A stretch of 64,000 nucleotides of DNA, taken from contig JAHLKI010000007.1 in the NCBI GenBank assembly GCA_025602905.1, positions 496,001-560,000 on the forward strand. Direction: 5' to 3'. Both the position numbers and the translations under genes were made by a program. Of this stretch, positions 1 to 11,333 are shown in pieces. Source of the DNA: Phlyctochytrium arcticum (taxonomy: Eukaryota; Chytridiomycota; Chytridiomycetes; Chytridiales; Chytridiaceae). Numbering within the stretch: position 1 is the stretch's first letter; each line of letters starts with the position of its first letter. Below the pieces are notes generated by a model that searched no databases, was not told the origin of the DNA, and was given only the letters and a program-made list of their open reading frames with translations.

Positions 1-1155
1 CAGCATCTTTTCGATCAATGATTCATTTGCAGTGCGCCGTGCGATTCTCATTGGTGTCTTGCCCTGCCTATCGGCAAGACTCAAGAACCAAGAGTCCACT
101 ACAAAAGTCCCTTCGGCCATGGCTTGGCTCACACACTGAACGTAATAGTTTGCCGGATTTATGAGATTCAGATAACGAGCAGCCAGTGCAATATGGTGAA
201 TAAATGTTCTTCCTTGATTATCAACTTGCTCCAAGCTTTCGGCGAATACTTGCAGCATCGCTGGGAAAACATATTTGGTGTGGCACATCGATGACTGCAC
301 CGCTCTCATGATGGGAGTTTCTCCGTTATTGTTGCGAAGACATGCATCAACATTGCGTGCCAATAGTGCATCAACGACATCGATTCGCCCGAGATATGCC
401 GCCCAATGCAATGTCGTATTGCCTTCATTGTCGAGAGGTAAATCAAGAGAGTAGACTTCTTTGGCCGAAGAATCTGATAGTAAGGTGAATATATGGCTGG
501 CGGAGCCATCCAGATATAGTGATAAGAGAACTTGCTGTTGTCGATGTGAAAGTGGTGCCACGTGTTTGGGGGTGCGATGAAGGGGTACCAGTAGTTGAGG
601 ACGGAAGGGCTGTGGTTCTGGGCTATCGGGTGCTGGAGAGGCCCGAGGATTTGCGTCTGCTTTTAGGCGCTTTGATCGCCGATGTTTTGGATGCGCGTCA
701 CTCAAGTCATCCTCAGAGTCATCAAAATTTGCCAATCTCGTACTTTTGCGCCCTGGTTTTGGCCTGTCCTTTGTACATCCGGAACCTTTGGAGATACCTT
801 CCCTATTGACCTGCGTGGGAGATCGTGGCGTTCTTAAGCGTCTGCCCATTTGATAGGATGTGGACATGTTTGGATCTGCGCTACTTTTGGTGTATGTAAT
901 TGAGGATTTCGATGCTGTTGATTTGGGCGACTGGGGACTTGCTCTGTATGCCGCAGACTATGAAAATGCGTCAGAGAATTACTTCAGACTCAAATGCAGA
1001 CTTGAATGCCCTTACCTTTCTGGTGTTCTGGAAGTGGCATAGCGAATGCAGAGGGTGAGCTGACAGTAACTGGTTTTTTCCACATATGTACGAACCTGGC
1101 TGGAACGAGGAGAAGAAGCACCCTGATGAGTGCTCTGGGCCGAAGATCTCGGCAT
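1..1155 (-). CDS. Swi6/Mbp1-type ankyrin-repeat cell-cycle transcription factor (partial, C-terminus outside window)
   Basis: The reverse strand from about 957 down to 1 reads as one open frame containing the ankyrin core of the MBF/SBF family. Recognisable blocks are DNEGNTTLHWAAYLGRIDVV, NNNGETPIMRAV and DNQGRTFIHHIALAARYLN, the order found in Swi6, Swi4 and Mbp1. These proteins drive G1/S transcription in fungi. The N-terminal part is disordered and basic (a GRKSTRLAN-type stretch, then KHRRSKRLK). I see no APSES/KilA-N DNA-binding domain, so by this reading it is Swi6-like, the non-DNA-binding partner. The 5' end is uncertain. An ATG at 1155 gives a 20-codon exon that joins in phase across an intron at 958-1095; a second good donor near 1014 leaves a different frame. 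The coiled-coil C-terminus of the family would lie left of base 1. Confidence 0.72.
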
Positions 1156-1550
1156 GATTTCGATGCTAGGCGTCAGTTCAATCGGTATCCGGGCTTCCTT
1201 TGCTAAGTTGGAATAACACAAATTTGGGGCTCCATGTCAAAGTTCCGTTCCGTCGCGAAACAGTCGAAGCACTCAAAGCGCGCTGCTGCCGCGCCACCTG
1301 CTGCGCCGCATCAAGCAAATCCCCGCTGTCCAGAATTCAGAATCCGCCTCCAAACAAATCCTCCGGAAATTTCAATCTCAGGCTTTATTCTCAGCTCAGC
1401 TGCTACTCCTGATTTCTCGCGGCCAATTAAACCTCCAATGAAGGTCGCTTGAATTGGTCATGAATACTCATACATCCGCTCTAGGACACCACCTCACAGC
1501 AACCGGTACAATACCAGATAGCTACGCGTAACACCGCAGGAAGTCAAATC

Positions 1551-2567
1551 ATGCGGCCCAAGACGTCGCCCCACAAGCAGCATGCCGCATTAACTTTATC
1601 TCTGCCAGACTCGGTGCTGGCAGCGCGGTGTTCCACGCCTGTCAACTCTCCAACTGCGGATGTGGGGCCACGCGCGAGCTTCTCTGGGGTTTTGCATTCA
1701 GAAACGGTTCCGCCAGTCTTGCGTCGGGTCCTGGGAGGAGGTGTCACTAAAGGAAAGGATGCGGAAAAAGTATACGGAGTAAGATCTGGCAATGCAAGCC
1801 GTTCTCACCCAAGGGAACAACATCGATTAAAAGGATCGCGTACTACATCTGATCAAATGAAGGCAGCGCTGGCGGCAAAGGTCGTTCAATCACAAAAACT
1901 GCAGCAAGCTGCTGCTGAAGGAAATGACTCGATCATAACCAGCATGCTGCATTTCGAAGAGCCTGATGTCAACTTTGCGGATGATCGAGGCCGGACCTCT
2001 CTCCACTTCGCATGTGCTGGCGGGCATTTCAATGTATTAAAGCAATTGATTGCCGCTGGAGCCAATGTGCACGCTACAGACGTGAAAGGGAATACACCAC
2101 TTCATCTGGCAGTTCTTTCCAACCAACTGGACTGTGTTTTATTACTTTTGCAAGCAAGTAAGCCGTCTTTTATCTGCTTTTCGTTCATTCGGTGCTGCTT
2201 CTCACTAAAATCGTCAGATGCAAAAGTCAATGCACAGGACAGCTCGCAGCGAACAGCCCTGCAACTAGTTCAGTCAAGGTTACGCATTCTGTCCCAATCG
2301 TCCGGCCGCATGACTTCTCGACTCATACCAGATTTGCGTCAGGTAGGTTCAAAATGCCATCAACCATGATCAAAATGTCCAACTTCTGTGCAGTTGGTCG
2401 AGCTGCTCACTGCGTGTGCACTACAAAGCCATGAGTCGGTCTCCAAGTGTACTACAATCGATGCGGCTGCATTGACGGCTCGCTTGGAGAGTATAACATC
2501 TGAAAAAGACGCTATGGACGTCGTGGATGAGTTACAAAGACTACTGGATGGCCTTACTGTCAGCTAG
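1551..2567 (+). CDS. Ankyrin-repeat protein (ANKRD54-like size and layout)
   Basis: Three exons (1551-2157, 2218-2342, 2394-2567) join in phase across introns with GTAAGC..CAG and GTAGGT..CAG ends. The N-terminal ~115 residues are low-complexity. They are followed by KLQQAAAEGNDS and at least two clear ankyrin repeats (DRGRTSLHFACAGGHFNVLK and VKGNTPLHLAVLSNQLDCV), then a partial third (NAQDSSQRTALQL) that spans the first intron, and a helical tail ending DELQRLLDG. The continuous frame overruns the first splice site, so the unspliced reading has a false C-terminus. The overall plan, short N-terminal tail plus 3-4 repeats, resembles ANKRD54-type adaptors, but I cannot name an orthologue. It lies head to head with the Swi6-like gene; about 400 bp separate the two ATGs. 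Confidence 0.75.
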
Positions 2568-2743
2568 CATTATGATAGCCCTGAGGACTGTATGTAGAAT
2601 TAGAATACTTTAATTTCTAGAGGCTAAAGACCAGTGTAAACAAAGCTTCTATTTTTATCACCAGTTCAGCCAGCTGGGCAAATTTCATTCTGTAGGCCCA
2701 TTGGGAAACTTTTGCGTTCGGATCAACCTGACAAAACCGTGCT

Positions 2744-3635
2744 ATGCCAAATGAGCCAGATGGGCATACGAAGGAGGAAATTGGTCATCCATTTGAACTA
2801 AATCTTGCAAAGCCTTTTCAATCGTTACGGAATCTAACGTCTATCGCAGGTGCCCATAGCGGTGTAAGTTTATTTATCCAAGCGCGACATGGACATATAT
2901 CTGACAGAAACCTTGACAGGCTGCAACGTTCCCGCTTTCCGGCTTGGTGCCAACACAACCGAACGCAAGCTCGCCTGGGTCCCGCTGTGATCAGCAACCA
3001 ACCTTCTTCAAGTCGGTGTTTGCGCCGTCACATCCCACGCTTGCTCAAAAACCACTGCCGATTGCTCCCTTGAATTCTTCACTCTATACATCTCCGTCTG
3101 TCGACTCACTAGGATCTGCTCATACCTCTCTTACCTCTGCTCGTCATCAACCTTACGTTAAAGGAAAAGCTACTCTCACAAAGAACCAACCGGCCGCATC
3201 ATTTCCAGTTCCGTCGCAGTGTACACCAGTTATGGTTGGTCTCGATCTTTCCCATCGATATACCACAATGCGGGGGACGGGACACCTTCCACCATTAGAA
3301 TATCACCCCGTTGTGAAAATGGAACCTCCTCCAGTAACTAGCCACCTTGGGTCCCCACTGCCACCTATCGACCACAGCGCAGTGTTTCCCCACTCAATAT
3401 CTAGCTTCGATCAAAGTCCGCGGATATGGAATGGCGGGCGGGTAGGTGCACGACACACATTATTCGCAACTGAGCGAAGAGCCAAGAAGGGAGCCTCGCG
3501 GGTAAGTTGGAAACCTGCTACGTCGGACAAAAGCAGCAATCTCACTAGGTTGAATATAGGATCCTTTACTCTTGCGCTGAGCGCAGAGCCATAAGTAGAG
3601 CTTTGCTCAGAAAGTCGACGCCGAATTGTAGATAG
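2744..3635 (+). CDS. Hypothetical Ser/Pro-rich protein with a basic C-terminus
   Basis: ATG at 2744 begins an exon to 2863 that joins in phase across a GTAAGT..CAG intron (2864-2919) to a long open exon. A further GTAAGT..TAG intron at 3502-3548 is likely: splicing replaces a tail after KKGASR with a VEYRILYSCAERRAISR-type tail ending at 3635. If that intron is retained the frame closes at 3594. The product, about 235 residues, is rich in Ser, Pro and Thr in the middle (PPLEYHPVVKMEPPP region) and basic at the end (TERRAKKGASR). I recognise no domain. It sits between the ankyrin gene and BOP1 on the same strand. The two well-formed introns are the main argument that it is a real gene. Confidence 0.5.
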
Positions 3636-3827
3636 ATCATTGATCAAAGGACAGAATTGCATGTCTCTGAAATTGTTGGCTTTCAGCCTTGTCAGCCTTT
3701 CTGAGTCTGCTGCGCAAAGCTGCGCGATTAATCGGTCATGTGACCCACCAAAATTCGCGCATTTGCAGGAATTTTTGGTTTTTTTTGTCTTGAATTTAGT
3801 AAATCTAATACATACTCTGTACTTGAA

Positions 3828-6404
3828 ATGAAGCGGACACGAGCGGTCAAGGCGGTCAAGGAGGTCAAGCGGAAGCCGCACCCGCCGCCACTACCGATCA
3901 TTGATAGTAGCGACGCTGAGGAGTTTGAGCTTCCTGATATCGTGGACAATGAAGATCTCGAGAGCGACGGAGAAGGCAGCAGTGGAGGAGAAGAGCATGA
4001 CGGCATCAATAGTGATGATGGAGAAGGGGATGAAGATGCAACTGCAGACGCTGCAGATGACAGCTCCGATGCCAGTCCTGGTGATGAAGAGCTCGCCTCT
4101 GATGATGATGTGGATTTTGGAGACGAGGAGGACGACGAAGAGGATGACGAGGATGGCCTTCAGGACGACGAAAGCGGTTCTGGTGGTTCAGGGACGGACG
4201 ACGATGAAGCTCTCACTGGATCTGGTCTGCGTGTTCTTCGGCGGAAGGCACGACCAGAGATCGATCCTATATATGCCGAAGATGATTCTGATGAAGTACG
4301 AGCATTTGTCTTGCCGTTGATTCTCCCAAACTGATTTCCATCACTTTAGGAAGTGACAAATACCATTGGCAACGTTCCGAAAGAATGGTACGATGACCTT
4401 CCCCACATGGGATACGATATCAATGGAAAGCCGATTGCGAAATCAGAGAAGGGGGATCAGCTTGATCAGTTCCTGGCAACCATGGATGATCCAGATGCTT
4501 GGTATGTGCTTGACCAGAAACATAGTAATTGAAACTTTTCATTGATGATACCATCTCAAGGCGGTCCGTTTACGACAAGTTGGAGGAGAGAAATATTGTC
4601 CTTACAACGGAGGAATTACAGATGTTGAAAAAGATTCAGAAAGGTTACTTCCCTGATGAAGCCAGCAACCCATACGAGCCAACAGTCGAATGGTTCTCGA
4701 GCCAAACTTCCATTATGCCTTTAAGTGCCGCCCCGGAACCCAAACGACGATTTATCCCCTCAAAGCACGAAGCGCGAAAAATCATGCACATTGTGCGCGC
4801 GATCCGCCAGGGCCGCATTATTCCTGGAAAGAAGCAACCAAAGAAGCAGAATGAGGTGTTTGATATTTGGGCAGACGCACCTGAGCAATCTGCAGACCGT
4901 GTCATGCACATATCTGCACCCAAGCTTGCGTTGCCAGAACATGATGAATCATATAATCCACCTGTCGAGTATCTTCCGGATGAAAAGGAGATTGAGGAGT
5001 GGAAGAATACCGATACGCAAGATCGTGAGAAGAATTACGTGCCTAAAAAATACGGAGCATTGCGACTTGTTCCTGGTTATGATCGTTTCATTCAGGAAAG
5101 GTTCGAGCGATGCTTGGACTTGTATCTCTGCCCTCGAATGATCAAGAAGAGGCTCCAGGTGGACCCTGAATCCTTAATTCCCAAACTTCCAAGCCCTCGT
5201 GATTTGGAACCTTTCCCGTCTAAGCTGGCCATCACCTACAAGGGCCACCAGGCTCGTGTCCGCATGATTTCCGTTGATCCATCTGGTCAATTCCTCGCCT
5301 CCGCATCAGATGACAAGACTGTTCGACTGTGGGACGTAGCGACTGGTCGTTGTCTGAAAAAGTGGAGTTTCGCGGAAGCTGCCACCAGCATCGCCTGGAA
5401 CCCCAACAAGACTGTCTGTTTGCTGGCAGTCAGCGTTCAAAGCCACGTATACCTTATCAATCCCGAAACTGCACCAAAAGAAGTGACCACCGCCACTGAT
5501 GCTCTGATGAATCACATGTGGACGTTACAAATGCAAAAGGGACAATTGGACAGTGGTGAGAATGCAGCCAAAAACGCGGATTGGGGGCGTCCATCTGCCA
5601 AGGAGCTTGCTTCCGGGCACAGGGTGCATATTCGAGTTGCAAAGGCTGTAACCTACTTGACCTGGCACCGCAAAGGAGACTATTTTGCAACCGTCTCACC
5701 AAATGGCGAAAGTCGAGCTGTTTTGATTCATCAAGTGTCTCGGGGTGTCAGCCAAAGCCCATTCAAACGCAACAAAGGTCTGGTGCAACGCGTTGTGTTC
5801 CATCCCCTCAAGCCCCTTTTCTTTGTCGCGGTAAGCAGTTGATCATCTTGTCTCGACACTGAATGTACCTGACTAACTCCCATCTTTAGACTCAACGATA
5901 TGTCCGCGTGTACAACCTCCAAACTCAGACCCTTGCAAAAACACTACAGCCATCCACCAAGTGGATATCTTCCCTGTCCATCCACCCAGCCGGCGATAAC
6001 TTGATTGTTGGAACATTCGACAAGCGTCTTTGTTGGTTCGATATGGATTTGAGCACCAAGCCCTACAAGACGCTACGATACCACAAGCAAGCCATTCGTA
6101 ATGTGGTATACCACCCACGCTACCCGCTGTTTGCATCGTGTGCAGACGACGGACAAGTCAATATCTTCCACGGAATGGTATACAATGACTTGATGATGAA
6201 CCCATTGATTGTGCCCGTCAAGACTTTGAAGGCACACAGTGTGAAAGACAGTCTCGGTACGTCAAGCTGACTCGTGCAACTGAAGCCTGGAGCTTACTCT
6301 AATTTTACTTTTCATTTTCAGGTGCCCTTCATTGCGAGTTCCATCCGTCGCAACCCTGGATCTTCTCATCTGGCGCTGATTCGAGCATTAAATTATTCAC
6401 CTAG
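3828..6404 (+). CDS. ERB1: Ribosome biogenesis protein BOP1/ERB1 (PeBoW complex WD40 protein)
   Basis: Nucleolar protein that pairs with Ytm1/WDR12 and Nop7/PES1 in 60S subunit maturation. Five exons: 3828-4295, 4350-4501, 4561-5830, 5890-6256 and 6322-6404, all joined in phase. The N-terminus is very acidic (runs of D and E to about residue 150). The BOP1NT domain follows with the hallmark [19 protein letters not shown] and [17 protein letters not shown] blocks. The C-terminal propeller begins at [18 protein letters not shown] and [12 protein letters not shown] and ends [12 protein letters not shown]. The typical late blocks [14 protein letters not shown] and [13 protein letters not shown] are present. 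Length of about 780 residues is normal for the family. The last exon is only 83 bp and encodes the closing strand of the propeller. Nothing in it looks degenerate. Confidence 0.97.
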
Positions 6405-6607
6405 TTTCATAGAGACATCGTTTCTCGCAAATGTATATAGAGCACTCTTTGGCAAATATTTATTTACGTTTTACTACCGTAAAAGTGGCTAATAAGCCCC
6501 TACCATTCGACACCTATGAACATCGAAACATGCAAAGAATAGCCAGCCAAAAGCCGTCGTAATAGGTTAAGGTTAATGAAATAGATTTCTGGCTTCCAAA
6601 ACCACGC

Positions 6608-9600
6608 TCAATACCCATCGTGACCATAGCCAGGCTCGACCGCGTATTTTTCCCACTCGTTGCTCTCCGAGGATCCGTCCAATGGCGTGTGGATATGCTG
6701 GTAGAGCAGTCGCTGACGACAAGAAGGTACATTTAGGAATAGTGATACGATTAAGAATATGTATACCTACCACACCCTGCTCGCCAATCCAAGCTCCAAA
6801 TCGGTTGAGCATATCCTGCAACGGCATCCCAAGAAAAGTTCGTAATGGCATGAGTGTCAATATGATTTGGGCAGTAAACGGGTTGAGTGATGGAAGGCCT
6901 AATAGAAACCGCTCTTGCTGCAAGAAATGAAATCATGAGTAGATTCAGGGGGAAAGTTGAAAACGGAAGACATGGTTCCTACTGGAGTTTCCTGGAGAGC
7001 GAGCCAAGATCGGTTTTCGTATGCTTCCTTCGAGGGCCACGGGCGAGAATGAATACTGACATTAGGCTCTGCGTACATCGCCGCAATCTTATCTGCTGCG
7101 TTCCTGGATACATCTCCAGCATCAACAACCTACTTATCTCTGTCCGGCCGGAAAGCTCCTATACGTACCTCGCAATCCAAGCGCTCTGCCGCGCACTTAC
7201 TGATAACTCCATCCTGACACCTTCCACTCCAAACACATCCTTCAATATAGCAGAAAATCCAGCCAAAGCATTCCAGGCGCGCACAACAGGAGGGCTTAGG
7301 AGCGGCAAAGGCGGATTCACAACGCCCTCCAGGACCAGTATGATGCGGGAGTATCGCAAAACGCTGCGGAGAAGAAGATTTCCTAGGTCTATTTCGCTGA
7401 GTTTCTCCACGCTCTTAGTTGCATCCGCAACGTTTTTGACGGGTCGTGGGGAAAGCAGCGCTATATTTGACAAGGGGTAGTATCTAATCACTTCCAAATT
7501 AGAATCGCAAATGACCTTGAAGTAATCCAACGTACATGACACAGGTGCGTTCATCCAGAATCAAGTCCACTTCCCGATAGCTGCCATTTTGAGATATCGA
7601 TGGCTACAATTTAACATGTTACTTTCGCTGCTGTACAAGTCACTAAAGTGGATTGCACCTACGCGATAGCATTCCAAATCGCGCTCAACCACCGTGACGC
7701 CATAATCACATTCCAGCGCGCGTAAGAGCTCCCTATTGGCCAGCAGGCTTCGTCCAGCAATATATACATGCTTAGCAGCAACCGCCGGATCAAAGAAAGG
7801 CGGCTCAAAGGAAGGTTGTACGGCCGGAGCAGGGGAACTGTGAGATGCATTTTCTGCCTGTCCAACTTGTTCAACAGCGACCACGTCGTCATCGCCAATA
7901 TCTTGCGCAGGAACGGTTCGCTGGCCGCGGTGAAACAGAAAATCTTGCAAGGACCGCTGTACCGAAAATGGCTGCGGATTTATGATTCGCTTGTTGGAAT
8001 TCATTGGTGGTTCATCTAACGATTGCATGATTTGCACGCCCGCTTCGTATTCCAAAACCTCTATTGGACTTTTCGCTTTCCTTTCAGGACGGGGTAGCAA
8101 ATCAGCATACGGTTGAGATTCTTGAAGATCTTCATCGGAGGCTCCAGTCACATTTCGAATCTTCATCTCGTCAGATAGCAGTTGGCTGGACACATACTCG
8201 ACCTCATCTGGTAAAGTATCTACATCCAATATCTCATCATTCCGACAGTGTTCATTTTCAGGAATCGGCAAGAGATCCTCATCATTCATGTGGTGTGCAT
8301 CTTCCGGTATCGGCGGCAGTAAGTCAGAAATCACCGATTGATTTTCCGAATGTGGATCTTCCGGCTCTCCAAGATAGTCTACGGTAATCGCTCAATAAAT
8401 GCCTTCTTCGCTGAAAAAATCGCCGACATACCCCTCGCAAGATCTTTTACCCTGATATCTGCTGATATTGACAACACCGACAGCTCTTTCTCGTCTCTCA
8501 TGTCGTCCGTCACAAGCGGGGGACGGAAAAATACGCTGTCTACCAGCTTTGCGTCGGAGACGGGTGGCATTTCCAGGTTCATGACAGCCTGCATGGCCCC
8601 GATAGCATTCCAATCCTGTAGCTTGAGGTGGTTGACTTGCTTGGGTTTTATCAAAGCACTTTCGCCGCCTATGAGTTGACCCAAGATATCGGGGGATTCC
8701 ACGGGTATAGTCGGATCCGGAATATTTGGTGCTGTAAGAATGTCAACAATCTAGTCTTGCGAAAACTCCCCAAATACACGAAACGTACGAGAAATCTTGT
8801 TCAATGATCCAATATCAATCGGGGTTTCCATGAGTACATCTATCGGAGTTTGAGCAGCAGCCTGCAAATCAAAAAACTGCTGCAGGTCCTGATCAATCTC
8901 GTCGTCCTGCCGAGAGGTTGGAGCGCTATCATAGCTTGAGGCAACATCTGCCGCTACGGTATTCGGCATACCGGACACTGCCAAACGCAAAGTTTCCTGC
9001 CTGTGAGGGCTGGTTTAGATCCGTTCGTGCAAAATCCAATGAACATGCTTACAAAGATACGCTTTCGGCCCATCGGGCTCGCCTGAAACACAGGTCAGCT
9101 TAAGCAATTCTTTTCGAGGTCAAGGGTGATGAACTTGCTTTTGATTGTACTCCAATTCTTGCGAGAATGCAAAAATCGGTGTTTCTTGAAATAATCTCCG
9201 TGACTAAGGCATTTAGCAAGTATTAAAAAAATTGGCCTACCTATGGGCGCAAAGAAACTCTGCTGGCCCTGAGTTTCTGAAGCATCGTCGGCAAGTTCGC
9301 GAAGTGACCGCTTGCAAGACTTTATTATATCGGAAACTTCATCTATCTGAGACATGTCTTCATCATCTCGATCCATAAATGAGGGCGCATCTGCTGCTAT
9401 TCCAAACAATTCGGTTGGTCAATATTGGTAATAATGCAAAAGGGTATCGCAAAGTACCATCCAGAATCACATCCACGGTCGGTACACATTGCTCGAGATC
9501 GTTGAACAACTTTTCGTCATCACGCTTTTCCTGTTCTGAGGTTTTGGGTTCTACCGACTCAATGACTTCAAGCAAATCAGCAACCATCGGTGACGGCTTG

Positions 9601-11049
9601 TCGCTTTCGAAAGCCAGTTCGGAGGCAACAAAATGGTGAGACAATGGGAACAGGGGCTCTTCCATGGGTTCCAGGCCGTCAGCCTATATATAGTTGTCTA
9701 GGCGAGCTGTCCATGAATGCCGCTTTACCCACCTTTTCTGACCAACATTCGTGCATCCAAAGTTTTGGTTCCAGCCTGTTGATATCAATCTGTAGCCAGT
9801 CCATCAATTGTCCAGCTTCTTCTAACGTGCTTTTGGAGACCGTAAAGGTGTTGTCGGGACCAGATCTGATCCGACATCAGCTCAATTTTGACTCATAGTC
9901 AAGGCAGGAACAACATACATCAGTGAAGTCAGGGTTGGTGCTATGTCCACGATATTGACGACTCTCGGCAGCGTGTCGTAGTGTGGTAAACGCTGGGCCA
10001 TTGCGGGTAAAGAAGGAAACTTTGGCCAGGGGTCTTTAGTGAGATAAAATATGCTCTCCCCAGGCATGATAGGCTCCTCCACTGGCAAAACACCGATCTC
10101 GGGCAATTCTATTCAAGGTCCTTTTAACCACCGCAAAGGTAAACTGTTGACGACAAAGTGTACCTTGCTCTAAATATTCACAAAAAGCTTCCTCGGGAGC
10201 GGACAGATACGTTTGATTGACAAGGTTTTCCAATAGCTGGATTTCGGGTGCGAAAGTGACTTCATTCTCGGTGTTGTGAGTGAACCACTCCTCGTCCAGA
10301 ATGCAAGACTGTAGCGTCACTTCATCCAGTATATCATCCTCAAGGGATAGATTGGCAAGTTTATGGCAGGATACGAGCAAATCCCCTATATCATCTTCTT
10401 GATGTCGCCTTGAAGCTTCTTCAAAATGGGTTTGGAGAATCGTCGTGGAGACGTCCAGTACATCCTCTTTCGCTTCGCCTGTTCGAAGGTATTATCAAGA
10501 CATGTTCCTGCAGTATAGCTGGGAAAAGTTTGGCCCATACCAGCGTTAAAGTCCAGAATGTCTCGAAGTTCCTCCAAAATGACTTGGATCCGGGGGTCAT
10601 GCTTCTCACTATTCCTGTCCATATTGTCCGTTTCTTGGTCTTATGGGCGCTTTGGTACATCGATTGTGCGCTGGTGATCGGGCCAGAGAGCTCCTCGCGA
10701 AGGAATCGGAGATCGGATGCGATGACAATATGTGGTCCCTTTACCCATATCCGTTAAATGATTGTCAACTTCCATAAGCCACATAAGCCAGGTATATAAG
10801 AAAATCCTCCCCGCATCCGCTCAGACTTTCTAAAGTTATTACCACAACACATATCTCGGTGAAAGCGGACTTTTTTTGTGCCGTGGTCTTGTGCCAGGCC
10901 GAAAAGAGTAGTACCCGTTCTGATCGTAAACTGGTTGTGAAGAACAATGTTTTTCCGTCTACTTGCAGACTGTGTCGGTTGCAGCACACGATCTCCGACA
11001 GAGTTTGAAGTGGACCAACATTTCCTTGGGGGATTTGAGTCCTTTTCAT
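6608..11049 (-). CDS. SHOC1/ZIP2-type meiotic XPF-like (ERCC4 + HhH) protein
   Basis: A many-exon reverse-strand gene. The C-terminal third carries a degenerate XPF-family nuclease fold: HVYIAGRSLLANRELLRALE, then VTVVERDLE, VDLILDER and YYPLSNIALLSP. Joining these needs introns at 7604-7662 and one just below 7560, both in phase. Next comes a helix-hairpin-helix segment (FLLGLPSLNPFTAQIILTLM, then GMPLQDMLNRF) and a short tail ending GYGHDGY. XPF's catalytic GDX(n)ERKX3D is not intact: ERD is present, but ERK is not. This combination is the signature of SHOC1 in animals and plants and Zip2 in yeast, ZMM proteins that promote meiotic crossovers. The N-terminal two thirds (8380-11049) is divergent and mostly acidic (repeated LLPIPE-type motifs near 8270-8320). 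I could not assign every intron there, and the start (ATG at 11049, or 11098 in another frame) is provisional. Confidence 0.68.
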
Positions 11050-11333
11050 TTAATAAAGAGTTGAAAGTCTGTACAGGAGCGGGATGAAAGCTGCCCATGC
11101 ATTGCCCATCAGAAGTCTAGGCGACTACTGTTTGCTTTGAGGCGGCATCGCTCAAAGAGCTAAAAGACTCGAAGTTCCATTAAGAGCAGTATAATCGCAG
11201 TCAACGCTACATTTCGCCCAGAGATAGCAGAGACAGCATGAAGTATGAAGCGTGCCCTGAAGCATGTTATAAAATACGTACAGAACAAAATTATATGCAA
11301 AAAGATTAGAAGAACAAAATGCTTTGGCAGTTT

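Noticed and set aside
3411..3881. Reverse-strand ORF of 156 codons
   Set aside because: It overlaps the end of the basic-protein gene and the BOP1 leader on the other strand and shows no domain; best read as a shadow frame.
3900..4250. GAT/GAA-rich stretch as a possible microsatellite
   Set aside because: It is the acidic N-terminal region of BOP1, expected in this family.
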